DNA of 64,000 bases from Bog-950 sp044225825 (GTDB taxonomy: Bacteria; Bacteroidota; Bacteroidia; Chitinophagales; LD1), in contig JBGAIB010000010.1 in assembly GCA_044225825.1 (NCBI GenBank), positions 62,001-126,000 on the forward strand, read 5' to 3'. The notes beneath the pieces were generated by a model. It searched no databases. It had not been told where the DNA came from and was given only the letters and a program-made list of their open reading frames with translations. The first letter of the stretch is position 1. Each line of letters begins with the position of its first letter. This document shows positions 50,057 to 58,507 of the stretch, piece by piece. Made by a program: the position numbers and the translations under genes.

Positions 50057-50140
50057 GCCCGGATGGCGAAACTGGTAGACGCACTACTTTGAGGTGGTAG
50101 CGCCCGTAAGGGTGTGCGAGTTCGAATCTCGCTTCGGGCA
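50057..50140 (+). tRNA. tRNA-Leu (anticodon GAG)
   Basis: A complete class II cloverleaf of 84 nt: acceptor GCCCGGA/TTCGGGC, D arm with GCG/CGC, anticodon arm CTACT-TTGAGGT-GGTAG (anticodon GAG), a normal-length variable arm CGCCCGTAAGGGTGT, and T arm GCGAG-TTCGAAT-CTCGC. The discriminator is A, as leucine tRNAs require. CCA is not encoded. Confidence 0.95.
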
Positions 50141-50154
50141 CATAACTAAACTTG

Positions 50155-50178
50155 AAGCCTCCTTAACAGGGGGCTTTT
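50155..50178 (+). terminator. Terminator after tRNA-Leu
   Basis: AAGCCTCC pairs with GGGGGCTT (8 bp, one G-U) around TTAACA and is followed by TT and further T-rich sequence. It separates the tRNA from the convergent phosphate operon. Confidence 0.65.
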
Positions 50179-50185
50179 GCTTTTT

Positions 50186-51250
50186 CTAACGTTCCTGCGC
50201 TTTCTCCAGGGTAAACGCAAAGGTGGTTCCAACCCCCACGGTACTGCGCACGTGAATAGTTTGCTGGTGGGCTTCCACAATGTGTTTAACGATAGCCAAA
50301 CCCAGGCCGGTGCCACCCTGCTCGCGCGAACGGTGCTTATCAACCCGGTAAAACCGCTCAAATAATCGTGGTAGATGTTTCTCATCAATACCAATACCGT
50401 TATCTGTTAGCTCTATCAAAATGTTTTCATCCATGTCGTAGAACCCGGCCACCGTTTCGCCGTTTTCCTTCCCGTACTTTATGGAGTTATCCAGCAGGTT
50501 GGTAATCACCTGCCGTATCTTTTCGCGGTCGGCAAATACGTAAAACTGCTTATCGCATCCTTTTTTGATACTGAAAACGATGTTGCGTGTTTTGGCTTTC
50601 AGTTCCATGCTTTCAAACACATCCTTCACCAACTGGTTGATATCAAAGGTTTCCTTGATGATCGATTCTTCGCCCCGTTCAATTCTCGAAATTTCATCTA
50701 AATCATCTACGAGATTGCTGAGGCGTTCAATGCTTTTTGAAGTGCGTTCCAGAAAATGCCGCAAAACTTCCGGATCATCCATGGCGCCATCTAACAGGGT
50801 GTGCACATAGCCCTGTATGTTGAATAAAGGAGTTTTTAATTCGTGCGACAGGTTAGCTAAAAATTCCTTCCGGAACTTTTCGAGACTTTTTAAATCGGCA
50901 ATTTCTTTATTCTGATTATCTGCCCATTTCTGCACTTCCTTTTCTACATCTTCCAGGGCCTCGCCCGTGTTTTCGGCCAACAGATCCTTCTCATCCTTGC
51001 CAAGTTTAAGGTTGTGGATGCGCTTGTAGATCAGCTTTACTTTGCGGTATATAAAAACCTCCAGGGAATAAGAAATCAAAAAGTAGCCAGCGGCAAATAC
51101 CACTACAAATAATACCAGCAAGTGTAGTAAGGTGGTGTAGAAAAGCAGATCCACCACACCGGCTACAGCGGCTACAACTAATGCCACAACCAGCGCAATG
51201 CGTGAAGGGCTCAGGTTTTTATTGTCAATAAAATCGGAAGGTCTTTTCAA
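50186..51250 (-). CDS. PhoR-like sensor histidine kinase of the pst operon
   Basis: The 354-residue membrane kinase has two N-terminal transmembrane helices (about 18-36 and 40-62), a HAMP-like linker, a HisKA domain with phospho-acceptor His136 (NLSHELKTPLFN), and an HATPase_c domain. The latter has N box NLLDNSIKYG, G1 LTDNGIGID, F box and G2 GGTGLGLAIVKHIV. It is the last gene of pstSCAB-phoU and starts 9 bp after phoU, so by context it is the phosphate sensor PhoR. A PhoB-type regulator gene does not follow in this window. Confidence 0.9.
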   Translation of the reverse strand: MKRPSDFIDNKNLSPSRIALVVALVVAAVAGVVDLLFYTTLLHLLVLFVVVFAAGYFLISYSLEVFIYRKVKLIYKRIHNLKLGKDEKDLLAENTGEALEDVEKEVQKWADNQNKEIADLKSLEKFRKEFLANLSHELKTPLFNIQGYVHTLLDGAMDDPEVLRHFLERTSKSIERLSNLVDDLDEISRIERGEESIIKETFDINQLVKDVFESMELKAKTRNIVFSIKKGCDKQFYVFADREKIRQVITNLLDNSIKYGKENGETVAGFYDMDENILIELTDNGIGIDEKHLPRLFERFYRVDKHRSREQGGTGLGLAIVKHIVEAHQQTIHVRSTVGVGTTFAFTLEKAQER

Positions 51251-51259
51251 GGCTGCGGC

Positions 51260-51925
51260 TTAAAGTTTTTCTTTTTCGTGTTTCAGCACCTTTGCCTCCA
51301 CGTAAAAAATCAGTTCTTCGGCAATGTTGCTGTTTAAATCGCCTACGCGTTCCAGCCGGCGCACAATGCTTATCAGGTTTAACAGTGATACTACATCGGT
51401 TCCGCCCTTGGTAAGATGTGTAGCCACTACCGAAGTCGCCAGTCGATTGATAGCGTCTAATTCCTCGTCTTTATTAAAAACGGCGCGTGCCTGTGCTGTA
51501 TCATCGTGGCGTAAAGCGGCAATGTTATTTTCCAGCATGCTATCCGCTATCTCATACATCTTAAGAAGTTGTAAATCAGCCAGTAGTTCATCCTTATATT
51601 TTTGGTCCAGTTCCAACACAAACTTCGATATGCCTTTGGCGCTATCACCAATACTTTCCAGGTGCGAATTGATCTTAAAAGCCGCAAAAATAAAACGCAG
51701 GTCAATAGCCACCGGACTAAACAAGGCTACCAGGTTTTCGCAATCCTTGTCAATTTTAAGTTCCTCAGCATTTACGCGGCGTTCGTTAAACAACACTTCG
51801 CGCGCCAGATCCTTATCCAGTGTTTGCAGGGCACGCATACTTTTGCGCAATTGTTTTTGCACCAGCAAAAACATGTCGATGAGGTTATTGCGCAGCGCAG
51901 TAAGTTCGGTATCTAAATGACCCAT
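51260..51925 (-). CDS. phoU: Phosphate-transport regulator PhoU
   Basis: The 221-residue helical protein has the two three-helix PhoU repeats, the first around LLVQKQLRKSMRALQTLDKD...VNAEELKIDKDCENL and the second around ADSMLENNIAALRHDDTAQA. PhoU links Pst transporter activity to the PhoR kinase and restrains Pho signalling when phosphate is plentiful. It lies between pstB (25 bp upstream) and the kinase (9 bp downstream). Confidence 0.95.
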   Translation of the reverse strand: MGHLDTELTALRNNLIDMFLLVQKQLRKSMRALQTLDKDLAREVLFNERRVNAEELKIDKDCENLVALFSPVAIDLRFIFAAFKINSHLESIGDSAKGISKFVLELDQKYKDELLADLQLLKMYEIADSMLENNIAALRHDDTAQARAVFNKDEELDAINRLATSVVATHLTKGGTDVVSLLNLISIVRRLERVGDLNSNIAEELIFYVEAKVLKHEKEKL

Positions 51926-51950
51926 GGTTCTTTATTGATTTAGCAGTAAA

Positions 51951-52826
51951 CTATCCGAAACGGCCGGTGATATAGTTCTGTGTTTTTTCCTGCTTGGGGT
52001 TTGTAAAAATGGTTTTGGTATCGTCGTATTCCACCAGGTCGCCCAGGTAAAAGAAAGCGGTTTTATCGCTAACGCGGGCGGCCTGTTGCATGTTGTGGGT
52101 TACTATCAGGATGGTGTATTTCTGTTTCAGGTCCCATATCAATTCCTCAATTTTTGAATTGCTGATAGGGTCCAATGCCGATGTGGGTTCATCCATCAAA
52201 ATCACTGAAGGTTCAACGGCAATAGCTCGGGCAATACACAAACGCTGTTGTTGACCCCCTGAAAGGCCAAGTGCATTTTTACTCAGTTTGTCTTTTACTT
52301 CTTCCCAAAGGGCGGCCTGTTTAAGTGAGCGTTCTACTGTTTCCTCAATAAACTTTTTGTGGGTAATGCCATTTACCCGAAGGCCATAGGCCACGTTTTC
52401 GAAAATGCTTTTAGGAAAGGGGTTAGGCTTCTGAAAAACCATACCCACTTTCTTGCGCAGTTCGTTTACACGCAGATCGCGGGCAAATACGTCTTTATTG
52501 TCGATATGCACCGTGCCTTCCAGGCGGAAGCCTTCAATAAGGTCGTTCATGCGGTTAAAAATGCGCAGGTAGGTAGATTTGCCGCAACCCGAAGGGCCTA
52601 TCAGCGCCGTAACGGTATTGGCTTTAATCTCCATGTTTACATCGCGCAATACGTGAAAATCGCCATACCAGCAATGCACATTCTTTGTTTCTACTTTATT
52701 CATGCCTTCGGTGTTCGAAAGATTTTTATCGGGCATAAACTCGGCGCCACGTAAGGCTTCCGTGTTTGTGTCATCGGCCCTTTTTTCAATACTACTCATT
52801 TTTGTTTCCATTTCATTATCCTTCAT
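51951..52826 (-). CDS. pstB: Phosphate ABC transporter ATP-binding protein PstB
   Basis: From the ATG at 52824-52826 the protein has 291 residues. Walker A GPSGCGKST, signature LSGGQQQRLCIARAIA, Walker B VILMDEPTSALDP and the H-loop VTHNMQ are intact. It has about 40 extra hydrophilic N-terminal residues before the family core (KVETKNVHCWYGDFHVL); a later in-frame ATG (MNKVETKNVHCW) is an alternative start. A GTG one codon upstream is also possible. Confidence 0.95.
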   Translation of the reverse strand: MKDNEMETKMSSIEKRADDTNTEALRGAEFMPDKNLSNTEGMNKVETKNVHCWYGDFHVLRDVNMEIKANTVTALIGPSGCGKSTYLRIFNRMNDLIEGFRLEGTVHIDNKDVFARDLRVNELRKKVGMVFQKPNPFPKSIFENVAYGLRVNGITHKKFIEETVERSLKQAALWEEVKDKLSKNALGLSGGQQQRLCIARAIAVEPSVILMDEPTSALDPISNSKIEELIWDLKQKYTILIVTHNMQQAARVSDKTAFFYLGDLVEYDDTKTIFTNPKQEKTQNYITGRFG

Positions 52827-52829
52827 CAC

Positions 52830-53687
52830 TTACCACTTTACATTTTTCTGCCAGCGGTTACGCAGCAGCACGGCGCTACCGTTCATTACTATGGTAATCA
52901 ATAACAACACTATAATGCCAGCTGCTGCATTTACTAAAAACTCTGCCTGTGGCCGGCTCACCCAGTTAAATATCTGGATAGGCAATACCGTGAACGAATC
53001 GAATACCGACTTAGGAGTAAAAGGCACATAGGTTAATGCACCAACTACAATCAAAGGGGCGGTTTCGCCAATGGCGCGCGATAATGCCAGGATTATGCCT
53101 GTCATTATGCCGCCGGCCGAAGCAGGTAATACCTGCATCCAGATGGTTTGCCATTTGCTGGCCCCCAGGGCATACGAGGCTTCGCGCAATGTGTTGGGCA
53201 CGGCTTTTAGCGCTTCGCGGGTAGAAACAATTACTATTGGCATAATCAGCAATGCCAGGGTGCAGCTACCTGCCAGTATGCTTTCGCCCATATGCAGAAA
53301 GCGTACAAAAAATTCAAGACCCAATAAGCCGTAGATAATAGATGGAACACCGGCAAGGTTCGAGATGTTGATCTCTAAAAAGTTACTCCACCAGCCTTTC
53401 TTGTTGTATTCCTCCAGATAAATGCCCGCACCAACGCCAATAGGGATAGCCGCTATAGCAGTGGTAATCATAATCCATAATGTACCGGCCCAGGCAGTAA
53501 GTATGCCGGCATTTTCGGCCCGGCGCGATGGCAAGCTGGTAAAGAATTTCAACGAAATGCGGTGCAAGCCATCCATGCCGATTTTTACCAGCAATATGCC
53601 CAGCATAATCAGGCCTACAGAGGTAGCAATCATCGCCCAAATTTTAAAGGAGTTGTTCTTTGCGCTTTTAATCTGCTCGTTATTCAT
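52830..53687 (-). CDS. pstA: Phosphate ABC transporter permease PstA
   Basis: The 285-residue inner-membrane permease has six predicted helices and the PstA signature EASYALGASKWQTIWMQVLP (EAA loop). It overlaps the end of pstC by 8 bp and is followed directly by pstB. With PstC it forms the high-affinity phosphate channel. Confidence 0.95.
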   Translation of the reverse strand: MNNEQIKSAKNNSFKIWAMIATSVGLIMLGILLVKIGMDGLHRISLKFFTSLPSRRAENAGILTAWAGTLWIMITTAIAAIPIGVGAGIYLEEYNKKGWWSNFLEINISNLAGVPSIIYGLLGLEFFVRFLHMGESILAGSCTLALLIMPIVIVSTREALKAVPNTLREASYALGASKWQTIWMQVLPASAGGIMTGIILALSRAIGETAPLIVVGALTYVPFTPKSVFDSFTVLPIQIFNWVSRPQAEFLVNAAAGIIVLLLITIVMNGSAVLLRNRWQKNVKW

Positions 53688-54555
53688 ACGCCTCCCTGTA
53701 TTTCTTCTTGATATAAAAGCTGATGTTGTTAAGGATAAACGTTACCACAAAAAGCGATAAGCCGGCTGCAAAAATGGTTTTGTATTCCAGCGATCCATGT
53801 GGCACGTCACCCAGGCTAACCTGCACTATATAGGTGGTTACTGTTTCTATCGGCACAGTTGGGTCCAGCGTTAAACGCGGTTGCTGACCTGCTGCAATAG
53901 CTACAATCATCGTTTCACCAATGGCGCGCGACAGCGCAAGAATAACTGAAACAATAATACCCGAAGAAGCGGCAGGCACCACTACACGTAAGGCCGTTTG
54001 CAGGGTAGTGCTGCCCAGGGCGTAGGCCCCTTCGCGCAAGTGGCGCGGAACGGCATACAAAGCATCCTCGCTGAGTGAGGAGATGAGCGGAACGATCATT
54101 ATACCCATTACTATACCCGGCGATAACGCATTAAAGCCTGCAAGCCCCGGTATTAATAATTGCAGTGCCGGGGTTACTACCGTTAAGGCAAAAAAGCCAT
54201 ATACCACGGTGGGTACAGCCGCCAGTATTTCCAGCATGGGCTTTACAATACCACGGAAACGCTTACCTGCATATTCGCTCAGGTAAATGGCAATCGATAA
54301 GCCCAAGGGTAAAGCAATTGCAATAGCTATTACGGTTGTTAATAAGGTACCGCTAATCAGCGGCAATATCCCAAAGTGTTTATCTGCAAAAAGCGGGGTC
54401 CATTGGGTATCGGTTAAAAAGTCCTTTATCGGCACTTCGCTGAAGAACTGTACCGATTGCACCAGCAACACGGCTATGATGCCCAGGGTGGTTAAAATAC
54501 AAACCGCACTGCAGGCAAACAAGAAGCCTTCTATAATTCTCTCCTTAATATTCAT
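53680..54555 (-). CDS. pstC: Phosphate ABC transporter permease PstC
   Basis: The 291-residue permease has an N-terminal helix (IIEGFLFACSAVCILTTLGI), a periplasmic loop, and the EAA-type motif EGAYALGSTTLQTALRVVVP. It partners PstA. It is separated from pstS by a 65-bp gap containing a strong hairpin and ends inside pstA. Confidence 0.95.
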   Translation of the reverse strand: MNIKERIIEGFLFACSAVCILTTLGIIAVLLVQSVQFFSEVPIKDFLTDTQWTPLFADKHFGILPLISGTLLTTVIAIAIALPLGLSIAIYLSEYAGKRFRGIVKPMLEILAAVPTVVYGFFALTVVTPALQLLIPGLAGFNALSPGIVMGIMIVPLISSLSEDALYAVPRHLREGAYALGSTTLQTALRVVVPAASSGIIVSVILALSRAIGETMIVAIAAGQQPRLTLDPTVPIETVTTYIVQVSLGDVPHGSLEYKTIFAAGLSLFVVTFILNNISFYIKKKYREAYE

Positions 54556-54563
54556 TTGTACTA

Positions 54564-54593
54564 AACCCTGCCGGATTTGGAGCCGGCAGGGTT
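54564..54593 (-). promoter_or_regulatory. Intercistronic hairpin between pstS and pstC
   Basis: An 11-bp stem (AACCCTGCCGG / CCGGCAGGGTT) closes an 8-nt loop, followed on the minus strand by TTTAGT rather than a long T run. It lies between the pstS stop and the pstC start. A partial terminator or RNA-stabilising structure of this kind could give more pstS than pstCAB protein (inference). Confidence 0.65.
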
Positions 54594-54620
54594 ATTATGG
54601 GTCAATTTAATAAAGGGTTT

Positions 54621-55658
54621 TTACTTTGTTTCAGCGGCTGTTTCGTCGCTCAGTAAATCTTCCATTTTAACACCTACTGTGTTTTTGCCTGAGAATACAG
54701 AACCCTTGGTACCTGCAGCAAAACGCTTTTTTACCAGTTCTGCAATATTATCCGGTAACGAAACATAACCTACTTCCGAAGCCAGTTTGCTGGCATTGGC
54801 CAGGTAATATTCTACAAAGCTTTTAACTTCTGCACGTGCAGCGCTCTTGGCATTTACGTAGATAAACAAAGGACGGGATAAAGGCTGGTAGGTGCCATTG
54901 CGAACAGTTTCGGCACTTGGAGCAATAGCTCCATCACCGTTTTCTTTCTTTTCATCGTCAATAGGTACCAGTTTAAGCTTGTCCTTGTTGTTTTCGTAGT
55001 AAGCTAAGCCAAAGAAACCTAAGGCATTTTTATCGCCTGCAATACCCTGTACCAGCACATTATCGTCTTCGCTGGCGGTATAGTCGCCACGGCAGTCTTT
55101 CGATTTACCAACTACTGCTTCAGTAAAGTAATCGAATGTGCCCGATTGGGTACCGGCACCAAACAAGCGAATTTCGGTGTTAGGCCATTTAGGGTTAACC
55201 TGGTTCCATTTGGTAATTTTACCCTGGGCAGCAGGTTCCCACATTTTCTTTAACTCGGCTACGGTTATCTTATCAAGCCAGGTATTTTCCTTGTTCACTA
55301 CCACAGCTAATCCGTCGTATGCCACCGGTAATTCGATGTATTCGATGGAGCCGGCTTTGCAAATGGAGTCTTCGCCACCTTTAATAGGGCGCGAGGCATC
55401 CGAAATATCTGTTTCACCGCGGCCGAATTTTTTGAAACCGCCACCGGTTCCCGATTCGCCTACCGATACTTTAACACCGCTGTTGGCCGCACCGAAATCT
55501 TCTGCTACTGCTTCGCTCAACAGATAAACGGTAGAAGAACCGTCTATTTTAATGTCTCCTGTTAAGCCTTTGTTTCCTTCTCCGCCATTTTGTTGTTGCT
55601 GATTATTGCCGCAAGAGGCCAGCGCTAACACTGAAAATGCGATTACTAATTTTTTCAT
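54621..55658 (-). CDS. pstS: Phosphate-binding lipoprotein PstS
   Basis: The 345-residue protein is a lipoprotein (signal ending ALASC, Cys16) with a PstS-type phosphate-binding domain: IDGSSTVYLLSEAVAEDFGA, SVGESGTGGGFKKFGRGETD and ISDASRPIKGGE are the ligand-contact blocks. It captures phosphate for PstCAB. It is the first gene of the pst operon, 89 bp after the porin remnant's stop. Confidence 0.95.
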   Translation of the reverse strand: MKKLVIAFSVLALASCGNNQQQQNGGEGNKGLTGDIKIDGSSTVYLLSEAVAEDFGAANSGVKVSVGESGTGGGFKKFGRGETDISDASRPIKGGEDSICKAGSIEYIELPVAYDGLAVVVNKENTWLDKITVAELKKMWEPAAQGKITKWNQVNPKWPNTEIRLFGAGTQSGTFDYFTEAVVGKSKDCRGDYTASEDDNVLVQGIAGDKNALGFFGLAYYENNKDKLKLVPIDDEKKENGDGAIAPSAETVRNGTYQPLSRPLFIYVNAKSAARAEVKSFVEYYLANASKLASEVGYVSLPDNIAELVKKRFAAGTKGSVFSGKNTVGVKMEDLLSDETAAETK

Positions 55659-55747
55659 CTTGTACTATTTAATTGGTTGCAAAAATGTTTCCTGAGTATT
55701 TCTTTAATGTTAAGGCGTTGTTACATTACGGGTAACAGCGCTATTTT

Positions 55748-55972
55748 TTATTTTTTAAACCAGTTGGTATCAAAGGTAAATTGGGTGCGCAGCGTCAATA
55801 CGTTATCGCGTAAATCGCGGCTGTATCCTGCCAGGTTGGTCTTTTCGTTCTGAACTATATCGTAATAGAGCATCAATTTAAACCAATCGTAAGGGCGGAA
55901 CACATACCCAAAACCAAAGGTTTGGTAACGCACATCACCCTTGCCGGCCCTGCTGTCGTTCGTACCAGTCAT
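55748..55972 (-). pseudogene. C-terminal fragment of the phosphate-porin-like gene (after frameshift)
   Basis: A 74-residue frame whose useful part (GKGDVRYQTFGFGYVFRPYD onward) is a typical C-terminal porin barrel end with terminal TNWFKK. It continues the protein ending at 55935 in a frame one base off. Joined, the two would give about 427 residues. It is not a gene of its own; the MTGTNDSRAG start is an artefact of the frame change. Confidence 0.75.
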
Positions 55973-57032
55973 ATTTAAATACCAGGTCGTGATACATGGT
56001 GTGGTTGCCCTTTAACTTGTGTTTAAAGGTTTGGATGAAATAGAAGTAAGCACCATTAAACTTGCGGATATACAAGTTGCTGCCTACCGCTGTTGGAACC
56101 GTTGAGCCGGTAGCTATGCCCGGTTGCTGGCCTGTAATAAATTCGCCGCGCAGTGTAGTAGTGCCTATTTTGTAATCTAAACTCATCTGCAGGTCGGCGC
56201 CATAATACTTCCGTTCCCATCCTTTTTTACCGGTTTGGTTGCTGTCAGCGATATTGGTATAACGCAATACGCCGAGGCTATCGTTTTGCAGAGCGTAAAC
56301 CGAATTGGTGGTTTGCAATACATGTCCCCAGTAAAGCGAAGCACCGCCGCCAATGGTAAACTTCAATTTATCACCAATGGTTTTACGTGCCTGTAGGCGG
56401 CCTACAAAGTCCTTGAATTTGTCAAACTCCACCAAACTGGGGCCGTTGCCATTAATAACCGAGGCATCCAGGCGTAGGTAAACCGGTTTAAAGGTGGAAG
56501 GCGACTCTACAATAATTTCCGCACCCAGGTCTTTCTCCGAGGGATGCAATATCTGGCTCATGCGGCCGCGCTCGGGTGTTTCGCGTACTTGCGATGAATA
56601 GGGTACCTCGTAGCCAAACTGACGGTTAAAAATGCCACCTTGAAAGCCTACCCACCCTGTCCACGGGTCGTTAATGCGACCATAGAAGTCGCGCACGCCA
56701 AAGCCTTTTTCACTCATATCCATCTGGAAAACCACTTCAGCCATTTTAAAGCCTTTCGGGCTTTCGTGCTCGTAACCGATTTTAATACGGCCCCTGCGCA
56801 CGGCGAAGCGGTTGTCCGTATTGGGAGCAAAATCACCCCCATCGTAACCGGCAGCACCAACAGTGTCGGCATGTTGGTATTGTAACTGCACATAACCGGA
56901 AAGCCTGAAATCCCGGAGGATGTTCAAGAGCTTGTCCATCTTGTTTACCCTTGCTTCCAGCGTGTCGAGTCTTGTTTGCCCGGAAACCGACAACGCTGCG
57001 GATAAAAACAGGATTGGTAATAATTTTTTCAT
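55935..57032 (-). CDS. OprP/OprO-like porin, frameshifted near its C-terminus
   Basis: The 365-residue frame starts with signal peptide MKKLLPILFLSAALSVSGQ, a short coiled coil (LDTLEARVNKMDKLLNILRD), and then phosphate-selective porin-like barrel strands (LSGYVQLQYQHADT, RFAVRRGRIKIGYEHESPKG). It stops early at 55935 after VFKYDWYERQQGRQG, while the expected barrel end continues in the next frame at 55748. The switch lies between about 55937 and 55970, near a GGGCCGG run. It could be a sequencing indel or a real mutation. The position just upstream of pstS supports a role in phosphate uptake across the outer membrane. Confidence 0.85.
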   Translation of the reverse strand: MKKLLPILFLSAALSVSGQTRLDTLEARVNKMDKLLNILRDFRLSGYVQLQYQHADTVGAAGYDGGDFAPNTDNRFAVRRGRIKIGYEHESPKGFKMAEVVFQMDMSEKGFGVRDFYGRINDPWTGWVGFQGGIFNRQFGYEVPYSSQVRETPERGRMSQILHPSEKDLGAEIIVESPSTFKPVYLRLDASVINGNGPSLVEFDKFKDFVGRLQARKTIGDKLKFTIGGGASLYWGHVLQTTNSVYALQNDSLGVLRYTNIADSNQTGKKGWERKYYGADLQMSLDYKIGTTTLRGEFITGQQPGIATGSTVPTAVGSNLYIRKFNGAYFYFIQTFKHKLKGNHTMYHDLVFKYDWYERQQGRQG

Positions 57033-57304
57033 GCGGTAGTTTATCTTTTGGTTAATAGGTATGGCAAAAGACGGATTACAGTATTAACTGAATGTTAAGT
57101 CAGATTTATGGTTAAATTAACAAGGCATGTGTTTTCATTGATATAAACAGGTTTTGCACAATGGATAGCAGTGTTAGGTGCTTAATAATGCGTTAATACT
57201 CAGTATTAAGGCGCTTAATGGTTTTGTAACATGGTTTTTTGGGGGGAGGGTACATTTAAGCTAGCTTTTAATTATTTTTTAAGGATACGACCTGGCTTAT
57301 TAAC

Positions 57305-57312
57305 TATATTCG
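57305..57312 (+). promoter_or_regulatory. -7 box before the small secreted protein at 57318
   Basis: TATATTCG, one change from TAnnTTTG, lies 5 nt before the ATG at 57318. The same TAnnTTCG variant precedes the two small-protein genes at 6761 and 9723. Nothing else is evident in the 285-bp gap 57033-57317. Confidence 0.4.
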
Positions 57313-57317
57313 CAACC

Positions 57318-57638
57318 ATGCCGGGCCGTTATTTTCGTTGTCTACTGAGTTTGCTGGTAGTGCTGCATTTTGCAGGGCTAACGCAGCTTGTTTCGGCATA
57401 TGCCCGCGATAAGGCTTCTTACGTTAGCATGTTGAACATGAACGAAGAGGAAAGCAAGAAGGAAAAGGATACCACTGAAGATGACTTACTGGAAACGGCT
57501 TTTTTAGATAAGCAGGTACAGCAGTTGGCTTTGGTTGTAATCACGGAACACTCGGTTCAATTGGTAGCCTCCGCCAGTCTGGTTCAGCACCAGTTTATTG
57601 GCGATCAACACACCCCTCCCCCTAATAGTTTAGTGTAA
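57318..57638 (+). CDS. Small secreted protein with a proline-tail, before carbonic anhydrase
   Basis: From the ATG at 57318 the protein has 106 residues, with a signal/anchor segment (CLLSLLVVLHFAGLTQLVSA), an acidic middle (MNEEESKKEKDTTEDDLLE) and a C-terminal HTPPPNSLV. The frame extends 29 codons upstream, but the -7 box and signal peptide favour the internal ATG. The PPPN tail recalls the ends of the proteins at 6761 and 9723. No family recognised. It precedes the carbonic anhydrase by 104 bp. Confidence 0.6.
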   Translation: MPGRYFRCLLSLLVVLHFAGLTQLVSAYARDKASYVSMLNMNEEESKKEKDTTEDDLLETAFLDKQVQQLALVVITEHSVQLVASASLVQHQFIGDQHTPPPNSLV

Positions 57639-57742
57639 TTCAATCCGTACTACGGCATTGCCTTGTGCATCGCCGTTTTATGGCTGCAAGGTTATAGACC
57701 TTCGCATGCCTCATTTCCGGTTGTTTCATTAAACAGTGTGTT

Positions 57743-58432
57743 ATGTTAGTAGCCAAAAATCATTTTCCCCCTAAAACAAGCCCGCAGGAAGCGCTCAGTT
57801 TATTAAAAGAAGGCAATTACCGTTTTGTAAATAACCTGAAAGTAAACCGCAGCCTGCAGGAGCAGGTGGCTGAAACACAGTTTGAGCAACACCCTTTTGC
57901 GGCTCTGGTTAGCTGTATGGATTCACACGTTGCCCCCGAGTTATTGTTCGACCTTGGATTGGGAGATATTTACAGTATACGCCTGGCCGGTAATGTTATT
58001 AGCGAAGAAGTTGTGGACAGCCTGGAGTATGCCGTGGTTCATGGAGCTTCTCTATTGGTGGTGTTGGGGCATACTAATTGCCGGGCCATCCGTTACGCCT
58101 GCGAGGATGGCACATCTCCTGTAAATTTATTGGCCCAACGGTTACGACCCTCTATAAGAGCCGCCCGCGAAATTAAACCCATGATGACCGGTTGGGAGTT
58201 TGTAAATGCCGTGGCTTGTAGTCATGTGAAGCTAAGCGTGCAAACCTTGGTTGAAAAAAGCCCACTTATTAAAAGGCAGTTGCTAAGCGGTAACCTGCAA
58301 CTGTGGGCTGCTATGTATGATGTAAGCACAGGCGCGGTGGAATTTATTGAACATGATATGCAATTACAACTGCTCCGTTCACCTGTTGCGGAAGGCAGTG
58401 TTTCGTTAACTACTGAAGTATTGGTTAAATAG
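57743..58432 (+). CDS. Beta-carbonic anhydrase family protein with altered active-site motifs
   Basis: The 229-residue protein aligns with bacterial beta-class carbonic anhydrases that interconvert CO2 and bicarbonate. Zinc ligands Cys58, His110 and Cys113 are present. The usual CxDSR motif reads SCMDSHV, so Asp60 remains but the Arg is His62. The usual GHTxCGA motif reads GHTNCRAI (Arg114 instead of Gly). The C-terminal LQLWAAMYDVSTGAVEFIE matches the family end. Whether it is a competent hydratase is uncertain. Confidence 0.85.
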   Translation: MLVAKNHFPPKTSPQEALSLLKEGNYRFVNNLKVNRSLQEQVAETQFEQHPFAALVSCMDSHVAPELLFDLGLGDIYSIRLAGNVISEEVVDSLEYAVVHGASLLVVLGHTNCRAIRYACEDGTSPVNLLAQRLRPSIRAAREIKPMMTGWEFVNAVACSHVKLSVQTLVEKSPLIKRQLLSGNLQLWAAMYDVSTGAVEFIEHDMQLQLLRSPVAEGSVSLTTEVLVK

Positions 58433-58460
58433 GTTGTCGCAAATATGTTCCCTGTGTAGT

Positions 58461-58498
58461 AGCCCTCCTTCCTGCCCGGAAAGGAGGGCTTTGTTTTA
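58461..58498 (+). terminator. Terminator after the carbonic anhydrase gene
   Basis: AGCCCTCCTT pairs with AAGGAGGGCT (10 bp) around a 10-nt loop, followed by TTGTTTT. The convergent GNAT gene ends just after it. Confidence 0.8.
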
Positions 58499-58507
58499 GT
58501 GTACCGC

